A DNA stretch of 49,786 nucleotides, from positions 1 through 49,786 of the forward strand of contig JAHQWL010000031.1 in NCBI GenBank assembly GCA_029856155.1. The letters are read 5' to 3'. Below, in pieces: positions 43,880-49,786 of this stretch. Within the stretch, counting starts at the first letter, position 1; each line of letters begins with the position of its first letter. Both the position numbers and the translations under genes were made by a program. The stretch comes from Promethearchaeia archaeon. Its GTDB lineage: Archaea > Asgardarchaeota > Lokiarchaeia > Sigyniarchaeales > SOKP01. A model generated the notes under the pieces. It made no database searches, had not been told where the DNA came from, and saw nothing but the letters and a program-made list of their open reading frames with translations.

Positions 43880-44671
43880 ATGTACATAAATATTGAAAGG
43901 AAGTTTGAATTAGAAAAAAATAACATTAAGAATCCAATTGTGTTAATAGGATGGCCTGGAATTGCGTTAGTTGCTAAATTAGCAATTACTTCAATTCAAG
44001 AATCATTAAATGCAAAAGAATTTTTGAATATTACTTGTTTTGATTTTCCTCCAAAATCAATCGTAGAAAAAGGGTCATTAGAAATACCTTCAGCAAAGTT
44101 GTATTACAAGCCAACTGATAAAGAGGATGGAAATGATTTTTTCATTCTAACCGCAAGTTATCAACCCACCAATCCAGAGGGTGTTTTTGAATTTTCTAAA
44201 ACTTTTTGTGAAGAAATGGATAAAATAACTGGTAGAAACATAAGAATGTATGTGAGTACTGGTGCTATGATTTCTGATATTATACATGATACTCCCTTAG
44301 TTTATGTATGTGGAACTGACCAAGATTTAGTTCAAACATTTTTAAAAATGGAAAACACTAAACTGTATGAGGGAGGATATATCTCAGGAGCAAATGGTAT
44401 CCTCCCAGCTTGGGCGGGAGCAAATAATTTTGCTCCAGGAATTTGCTTATTAGCTGAAACTTTACCATTACCAATGATGACATTAGATCCGCGAAGTTCT
44501 AAAGCTCTGGTTACACTGTTAAAAGATTATTTTTCAATAGATATGGATTTTAGCAAACTTAATGAAAAAATAAAGGAAATGGAACATATATTTGAATCCT
44601 TTAAAAAACAAGCAGACCAGTTCATGAAACCGCCTACCGAGGATAGTGGGGCTGATTCATACTTCCGTTAA
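43880..44671 (+). CDS. PAC2 family protein (proteasome-assembly-chaperone-like)
   Basis: 263 residues. The PAC2 (PF09754) landmarks are visible: VLIGWPGIALVAKLAI near the N-terminus, LYYKPTDKEDGNDFFILTASYQP, then RMYVSTGAM and GANGILPAWAGANNFAPGICLLAETLP. The archaeal relatives PbaA/PbaB chaperone proteasome or related assemblies, and other members bind different partners. No proteasome subunit is in the window. A charged helical tail of about 35 residues follows the core. It probably shares a transcript with the zinc-ribbon membrane protein. Confidence 0.85.
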   Translation: MYINIERKFELEKNNIKNPIVLIGWPGIALVAKLAITSIQESLNAKEFLNITCFDFPPKSIVEKGSLEIPSAKLYYKPTDKEDGNDFFILTASYQPTNPEGVFEFSKTFCEEMDKITGRNIRMYVSTGAMISDIIHDTPLVYVCGTDQDLVQTFLKMENTKLYEGGYISGANGILPAWAGANNFAPGICLLAETLPLPMMTLDPRSSKALVTLLKDYFSIDMDFSKLNEKIKEMEHIFESFKKQADQFMKPPTEDSGADSYFR

Positions 44672-44763
44672 TTATATGTATAATAAATCCTATTTTAATT
44701 ATAATTTATAAAATAAAGAAAATTAAATAATATTTAATTGGAATTCTACTTAATTGATTCAAT

Positions 44764-45753
44764 GTGCTAGATACCAGTATTCTTGAGAATAATAAAGAAA
44801 TCAAAGATAAAATTTCTAACAAATTAAATGGAATCAAAGAACAATCCCGTAATTATATAAAGGATATTGTTACTCTAATTAATAAAGAGGTGGGCGTTAA
44901 TAAAGTCTTATCAATTTTACTATTTGGGAGCCAAAGAACTAAAAATTCTAAAGATGTAACAATAGTATCTGATTGCGATTTACTGATTATTTTTAAAGAC
45001 AGGGTCTCAAATCATCATATTAAAGAAATCGAGAAATATTTTATTGCGTTAGAAATTAAACATAATTTTAAAGAATATGATGACAACTTTTTTAAAAAAG
45101 TATTAGGTGTTATCAACCAAACTACTGGTATATTCAGGAGTCACTTTTTAACTAAAAAGAAATATTGGGAAAGTGTTACCTTTCATAAAATATTTCGCGT
45201 AAATAAAGTATTCTCATCTATATTTGCTCCCAGAAAAATTGTTCTTGGTAATATTTTGATAAATAGTTCAATCCTTTACGGAGATGATTTAAGAGAAGCC
45301 GTCAGGCCAACTATCCAAATTACTTTCCCAGAAATGTTAAGGAGTACTGTTATGAATCTAATGATATCCCTGTTTGCGATCGCAATATCATTCCTTAAAA
45401 AGTTGAATCCAACGAAATATCAATTAGAAGCAATAAAATGGGCTTTAAAAGCATCAAATTATTATTGTTATCGAGATTCAGAAGATCTAAAGACTATTAC
45501 TAAGCGATTTATCTTATTTGAAAAAAATAGATCTCAAAAAAAAGCGAGAAGATTTTTTTCTGATTTTCTTCAATTAAGAAGATCTCCTCATAATGATATG
45601 GGTTTTATGATTCGATGTCCAATTAGACTCATAAAAATTCACATTAAAGCAATACTATTTAAGAAATTGATTAAAAGAAAGGAAAAATTAAGGTTTCCTT
45701 CTAAATATGTTGAACCAATTATTCCTGATCATTCTTTTCCTTTAAGATTTTAA
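44764..45753 (+). CDS. Nucleotidyltransferase-fold protein
   Basis: 329 residues. A polymerase-beta-type nucleotidyltransferase core is seen at residues 48-90: SILLFGSQRTKN with the Gly-Ser, then SDCDLLIIF with the Asp-x-Asp metal motif. The remaining 230 residues are mostly helical and basic, with a run near the C-terminus (KKLIKRKEKLRFPSKY). Such enzymes transfer nucleotides to small molecules, proteins or RNA; the basic tail hints at nucleic acid or a membrane surface. The start is GTG at 44764; an overlapping ATG at 44762 is out of frame and closes at once. Confidence 0.75.
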   Translation: MLDTSILENNKEIKDKISNKLNGIKEQSRNYIKDIVTLINKEVGVNKVLSILLFGSQRTKNSKDVTIVSDCDLLIIFKDRVSNHHIKEIEKYFIALEIKHNFKEYDDNFFKKVLGVINQTTGIFRSHFLTKKKYWESVTFHKIFRVNKVFSSIFAPRKIVLGNILINSSILYGDDLREAVRPTIQITFPEMLRSTVMNLMISLFAIAISFLKKLNPTKYQLEAIKWALKASNYYCYRDSEDLKTITKRFILFEKNRSQKKARRFFSDFLQLRRSPHNDMGFMIRCPIRLIKIHIKAILFKKLIKRKEKLRFPSKYVEPIIPDHSFPLRF

Positions 45754-45911
45754 TATTGGTATATAAATATAGAGATCTGATAAGTTTTTTTTGAAATTTT
45801 AAAAATAAAAATATAAATATTTATAAATCTATTTAGAATTGTGCTGTAAAAGAAAATTAAATTTACAATTGCGTAATAAAATAATAAGAATCTATTAAAG
45901 AGGAAGAAAAT

Positions 45912-46460
45912 ATGGCAGAAGAAGTTGATATACGAGAATTATTCTTTGATATATTAGATATTGTCAAATTCGAGCTAAAATTTTACAGATATAAGGAGTC
46001 TCCGATGTTTGAGCGCATCGTTAAGACAAGAGTCTTCCAGCAGAAGCTCCAAAAGTTAAAGGATTTTATTAATACATATTTTGATATCATGTACAAAGAC
46101 GAGGAGAGTCCTATAAATCAAACAGCCCTACATACTCAACTGGATAATATCGCTAGATTAACTAATTATTATGATGATTTATCAGAATTTTATACGGATC
46201 ATACAAAAATAATGATAACGAGAGATAAATTACAAGGGTTAGTTGAATATTCTCATGTTGAAGTGTTATTTCTTATATTCACTAATATTCTTGATTGGGA
46301 ACATTATAAAAGTAGTCTCTTATTTCCTACAGACAAATCTAAGGAAAAAATCTTAAAAGCGTTTCTCAGTAAGCTTGCGAGCTCTGAAATTAAAGATGTA
46401 GAAGATATTATTGACTTAGAACAAGCAATTGATAATTTTGTACAGAGTATTGAAGCTTAA
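45912..46460 (+). CDS. Helical protein of unknown function
   Basis: 182 residues, almost entirely alpha-helical, acidic, with no membrane segment or metal motif. I do not recognise it. An AAGAGGAAG ribosome binding site precedes the ATG with a short spacer. Codon use looks like its neighbours. The 158-base gap before it and the 174-base gap after it hold no gene I can support. Confidence 0.65.
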   Translation: MAEEVDIRELFFDILDIVKFELKFYRYKESPMFERIVKTRVFQQKLQKLKDFINTYFDIMYKDEESPINQTALHTQLDNIARLTNYYDDLSEFYTDHTKIMITRDKLQGLVEYSHVEVLFLIFTNILDWEHYKSSLLFPTDKSKEKILKAFLSKLASSEIKDVEDIIDLEQAIDNFVQSIEA

Positions 46461-46634
46461 TACACAGCACGATACTCCTTAATTTTAATAACATCTAAAT
46501 TTTAATTTATAAAAAGAAAATTTATATTAAAACTGGCTCGTTGTATTCATAGGAATATACACTTTTTCACTGTCAGAGTTCAATTTTTAAAACCTTTAAT
46601 ATATTGAAAAATTCAACTTTTTGGGTAATATTAT

Positions 46635-46913
46635 ATGACAATCAAAATAAAACTATACGGAGCTTTAAGGGAAAAAACTACTCGATTTAATATAGATAAT
46701 GGAGTAACTAGTACTCTTACTATCGAGATCGATAAAATTAAAACTGTACTAGATATTCTAAATAAATTTAGTATAAAAGAGAAAGAAATTAGTCATATTT
46801 TTGTTAATAGTAAATATTCTGGAATAGAAAAAGGAGTAAAAAATGGAGATCGAATTGGAATATTCCCTAAAAGAATGGGAATATTGTTTGTGGAATTGAG
46901 AGATCCTTTTTAG
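46635..46913 (+). CDS. MoaD/ThiS-like beta-grasp protein without Gly-Gly tail
   Basis: 92 residues. IKIKLYGALREKT, then KTVLDILNKFSIKEKEISHIFVNSKYSG and VKNGDRIGIFPKRMGILFVEL follow the MoaD/ThiS/Mut7-C ubiquitin-like pattern. The chain passes beyond the GDRIGIFP strand and ends RDPF, so the Gly-Gly needed for sulfur transfer is absent. It is therefore not a sulfur carrier like the protein at 12550 and may instead be a ubiquitin-like binding module. The start is the ATG at 46635. Low complexity and codon use are ordinary. Confidence 0.6.
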   Translation: MTIKIKLYGALREKTTRFNIDNGVTSTLTIEIDKIKTVLDILNKFSIKEKEISHIFVNSKYSGIEKGVKNGDRIGIFPKRMGILFVELRDPF

Positions 46914-47054
46914 AATAATAGAACTGTAATATACCTTTTTTCCTATGAGAAAAGAGACAATAAATAGAATTAAATATGGGATACATTATGTATCTGCTTA
47001 AGCAATGCTTAAATAAATAAAAATGTACTAGAATTAAGGGATCTTATATTCAAA

Positions 47055-47321
47055 ATGGCTGATTGTGTAGACAAAATATTGGAAATCTGTGAAAATAGTG
47101 AGATAAAAAGATATCAAGCTCTAATCAAATTAATGCAGGAATTAGATAAAGATATATCAAATGCAATACGAGTCAGAAATTGTTTGATCTTATTAGTAAA
47201 TTTATGTTTTAATCCAGATTCTCCCGATTATGCATATAATAAAGGTAAATCTACACATCACCTTTCTGAGGATGAAAAGTTCGAAATGAATGAATTATTA
47301 AAATGTGAGCTAAATAACTAA
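47055..47321 (+). CDS. Small helical protein
   Basis: 88 residues, helical, with three Cys (Cys4, Cys12, Cys43) near each other and a fourth further on. The size and the IRVRNCLILLVNL stretch recall small archaeal helical families such as UPF0147, but the family's PRNIRR-type motif is not present, so I leave it unassigned. The frame is bounded by stops and the codon use is gene-like. Its stop lies six bases before the end of the convergent MFS gene. Confidence 0.5.
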   Translation: MADCVDKILEICENSEIKRYQALIKLMQELDKDISNAIRVRNCLILLVNLCFNPDSPDYAYNKGKSTHHLSEDEKFEMNELLKCELNN

Positions 47322-47327
47322 AAATTT

Positions 47328-49601
47328 TTAAAAAACCTTAAGATCTACTTCTTTCCATTCTTCATATTGATGAAAAATATTATCAATTTTCTCTAAGGTC
47401 TCAATCAATACATTTTTGGTTTCATCCTCTTGTTTAAAGGTATCAATAATCACATCACTAAGATCTACTTTATATTCTTGAGCAAGATTCGAAATTTTTC
47501 GTAAATCATCTCGATATATCCCTGTCTCTTCTAATTGATCAATAGCATATTCAATTTCCTCTTTTAACTTAATTGTAGCATTTAAAGATTTGGAACATTT
47601 ATCAAATAATTCCTTTTCTCTCTCAAGTACTAATGTTTCTTCTTCAGAAATATCGTGTTTTTCATTAACAATTTCAAGTCTTTCATTTAATAAATATTTC
47701 ACTCGTTCATAAATCTTAATTGCCTCTGATATCTTACTTAATCCTTTTATTAAGTCTATTCTCTGGTTTAATCTTGCTTCAACTATTTTTAAGTATGCGT
47801 CTTCATAATAAGTTTGTATCTTCCCAAATGTACTTTTTTCCCAATCGTTTATTTTATAATATAAAATCCTCAATTCATTATTTAGGTTATTCTTCTTTCT
47901 AGGATTTAAACCCTGATCTTCTAACTCTCTAAAAATCTTATTAGTGTCCTGTTTTAATAATAATATTCTTAAATACATAATATGTGCTTTTTTTTCTATG
48001 TTTGTTATACTCCTTGAAGTACCTTCACGCTCGCAGAATTTATATATTATCAAAGCATCCTCAAGTAATTGATTAAATCTACTTTGATCTTTTCGAATAT
48101 AATATTTAGAGTCTTGAACTTTTTGAATTGCCCTATCCATTTGGATTTCTAATTCGAAAATATAATCAATTAAACTAACTTGTTTTCTTTCTGATAAAAT
48201 TCTTGATTTATAAGTCATATCTTCTTCTACGTTCCTGCTTGCTAAAAGCCAAAATATCGCTGCTGGGACCCAAAAAAATATGCTAACAAATATCATATTA
48301 AATATACTTCCAAAAATGGAAATAAGGGTATATGATACTAATAGTGTCACTCCTTTACTCAATTGCTCTGACAGTTTAAAAAACGAAGCAGCGGTACCTT
48401 TATGTTCTGGCATATTAACATCTATCATTATTGCGTTTTTATTTGCCACAGGTCCAGCACCTAGCATTGAAGCCATTAAAGCAAAAATAAAGAAAATAAT
48501 ATATGTGGGGTATGCTACAAATATTTCACCAATAGTGCGCAAAATGTAAATAAAAAGCTCGTTAGTTGGAATGGGGTTAGGATATATGATATTTAATCTA
48601 GTCGGATTAATAGGCTGTAATGAAAGAAGCATTACAATAGCAAAAGGTATTGAAAAAATCAGACATAAAGTAGCTAACCTAGCTCGGTTTTTTTTATTTC
48701 GACGAAATAATGTATCTCCTAAACGAGCGAATATACTATTTCCAAGTATATATCCGATACCAACCATACCCGCAAAAATAGTTGCTGTTTGAAGCTTTAT
48801 TTCATCAGGAATTTGATAAAAAAATTGAATCATTAACATCGAAGTCGTAAAATAGACTAATACAGTACCAGGAATAACAGTGAAGAAACCCTGAATTATT
48901 AAATGACGATTTGACTTTTTCTGAATAATTGTTTTTAAATCCTCTTTCGAAATTCGATAACTATATTCTAAATCCAATTCAATTAGCTCTAACAATTCAT
49001 CTTCACTAGCTCCGCGTTGAGGCATTTTAACAAAAAAGAGAATTATCACTACTATAACACTTATTATAGAAAGCAAAATGAAAGGAAATCGCCATGTCAA
49101 TATTGGTCCAAGAAACGAAGATAAACCTTGCCCCGCTCCATTAGATATTGAACTTAGGATTGCTAAAGTCCCAAACCAACCCGATCTTTCTTCTGGAGGT
49201 ATCGCATCTGAAATAATAGAATACCCCACTGGTAATACACATCCTAATCCCGCACCACACGCTACTCTAGAAATTACCAACATAAGATAAGTACTTGAAA
49301 AAGCAGTTAACATCATGCCAATTGTCCATGAAATAGCCCCAGCCATAATAACTATCATTCTGTTTATTCGATCAGTATAATAACCCCAAAGTAAAGCAAA
49401 AAAAGCACTGATCAATACAAAAAAAGCATCAGGGACGGCAATTAATGCTTGGGGAATCTTAAACTCTTCTTGAATCGCAACATAACTAGGGATAAGCATA
49501 TTAGCACATGCTGTTGAGATGAAAAGCAACACCATGACTAAAATGATAGGTGCCAGATCCTTGAATTTCACCTTAGTTAGTTGAAATTTTCCAATAAGCA
49601 A
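47328..49601 (-). CDS. MFS transporter with long C-terminal helical domain
   Basis: 757 residues. Residues 1-470 form an MFS transporter with twelve membrane helices. Motif A-like loops are WGYYTDRINRM between helices 2 and 3 and ARLGDTLFRRNKKNRAR in the second half, and PPEERSGWFG lies between helices 4 and 5. Residues about 475-757 form a soluble helical region, rich in Glu and Lys, with TPR- or coiled-coil-like spacing, in the cytoplasm. This doubled size is unusual for MFS. The substrate is not indicated. The start is the TTG at 49601; an in-frame GTG lies 10 codons later. It is convergent with the small gene at 47055. Confidence 0.85.
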   Translation of the reverse strand: MLIGKFQLTKVKFKDLAPIILVMVLLFISTACANMLIPSYVAIQEEFKIPQALIAVPDAFFVLISAFFALLWGYYTDRINRMIVIMAGAISWTIGMMLTAFSSTYLMLVISRVACGAGLGCVLPVGYSIISDAIPPEERSGWFGTLAILSSISNGAGQGLSSFLGPILTWRFPFILLSIISVIVVIILFFVKMPQRGASEDELLELIELDLEYSYRISKEDLKTIIQKKSNRHLIIQGFFTVIPGTVLVYFTTSMLMIQFFYQIPDEIKLQTATIFAGMVGIGYILGNSIFARLGDTLFRRNKKNRARLATLCLIFSIPFAIVMLLSLQPINPTRLNIIYPNPIPTNELFIYILRTIGEIFVAYPTYIIFFIFALMASMLGAGPVANKNAIMIDVNMPEHKGTAASFFKLSEQLSKGVTLLVSYTLISIFGSIFNMIFVSIFFWVPAAIFWLLASRNVEEDMTYKSRILSERKQVSLIDYIFELEIQMDRAIQKVQDSKYYIRKDQSRFNQLLEDALIIYKFCEREGTSRSITNIEKKAHIMYLRILLLKQDTNKIFRELEDQGLNPRKKNNLNNELRILYYKINDWEKSTFGKIQTYYEDAYLKIVEARLNQRIDLIKGLSKISEAIKIYERVKYLLNERLEIVNEKHDISEEETLVLEREKELFDKCSKSLNATIKLKEEIEYAIDQLEETGIYRDDLRKISNLAQEYKVDLSDVIIDTFKQEDETKNVLIETLEKIDNIFHQYEEWKEVDLKVF

Positions 49602-49661
49602 TTACCACTATAATGTGATTATAATAAATAGCATTTCAATCTTAAAAAAACTTACAATGAT

Positions 49662-49786
49662 TTATTTTAATGATAAGTAATAATCCAGAGTTGCATCAAC
49701 ATGAATTTGTAATGTATCAAATAATTTAATTTCGACATCATCTTGACTTAATATTAACGGTAGCTCAGTGCACCCTAAAATAACTC
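49662..49786 (-). CDS. Aspartate/glutamate racemase-family protein, 5' end missing
   Basis: The last 40 codons of a minus-strand gene that continues past the right edge. The translation VILGCTELPLIL, then LFDTLQIHVDATLDYYL, matches the C-terminal end of Asp/Glu racemases. The second catalytic Cys lies in GCTE and the family ends with D.T..H. The enzyme would interconvert L- and D-amino acids. It runs in the same direction as the MFS gene, 60 bases ahead of it. Confidence 0.75.
   Translation of the reverse strand, partial: VILGCTELPLILSQDDVEIKLFDTLQIHVDATLDYYLSLK

Noticed and set aside
47055..47321. Assignment to UPF0147
   Set aside because: Size is similar but the family's conserved Pro-Arg-Asn-type motif is not visible.
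48280..49290. Three plus-strand open frames within the MFS gene
   Set aside because: Antisense to the transporter helices; hydrophobic composition is a mirror of the real gene.
1..49786. rRNA, tRNA, CRISPR array, insertion sequence or integrase
   Set aside because: No conserved RNA stems, direct-repeat arrays, transposase motifs or terminal inverted repeats were seen in any gap.

Overview
The window is strongly AT-rich and gene-dense. It has archaeal hallmarks (an NreA-type repair protein, a DUF2070 membrane protein, a PAC2 protein, GGTGA-type ribosome binding sites, TATA-like promoters) together with several eukaryote-like Ras/Rab- and Arf-type small GTPases, a longin-like partner and an LRR-TIR protein. 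This mix points to an Asgard (Promethearchaeota) archaeon, probably Lokiarchaeia-like. That is inferred from gene content, not from a marker tree. I see no rRNA, tRNA, CRISPR array or insertion sequence.

Layout. 0-5 kb: the end of a phosphotransferase/kinase-like gene, two small membrane-anchored beta-rich proteins (one C1q-like), a tandem pair of coiled-coil/winged-helix paralogues and an LCM-type methyltransferase. 5.1-13.6 kb: a molybdopterin-flavoured block. Exported proteins with sulfite-oxidase-fold domains flank an ethylbenzene-dehydrogenase-gamma-like protein, and these run directly into a complete ECF transporter (S, fused A-A', T). A sulfite-oxidase-fold protein fused to a membrane domain, a MoaD-like protein and a MoaB/MogA-like protein follow. 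14.8-22 kb: a MoxR ATPase and VWA partner, three small GTPases and a large TPR-like protein. 22-25 kb: a YdjM-like membrane protein and NreA, then a junction at about 25,075 where two truncated genes meet head to head. 25-31 kb: aldehyde:ferredoxin oxidoreductase remnant, then an operon of an internally repeated membrane protein, an acyl-CoA ligase and a KAS III enzyme. 31.7-37 kb: surface protein, QueT-like S component, a DRE-TIM (LeuA/NifV-like) enzyme, an NSUN-type RNA m5C methyltransferase and a duplicated-domain protein. 36.8-40 kb: an Arf-like GTPase overlapping a longin-like/winged-helix protein, divergent from an LRR-TIR gene. 40-49.8 kb: membrane proteins, PAC2 protein, nucleotidyltransferase, small proteins, an MFS protein with a long helical tail, and the end of an Asp/Glu racemase.

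A recurring oddity is that several genes (VWA, three GTPases, the NSUN methyltransferase) have conserved-looking N-termini that extend upstream of the first ATG/GTG/TTG. In the clearest cases a good GGTGA-like ribosome binding site precedes an ATT, CTG, ATC or GTC codon. Either this lineage uses non-standard initiation at these genes or the consensus carries errors. The most promising candidate for an undescribed system is the 5-13.6 kb block linking cysteine-less sulfite-oxidase-fold surface proteins to an ECF importer.
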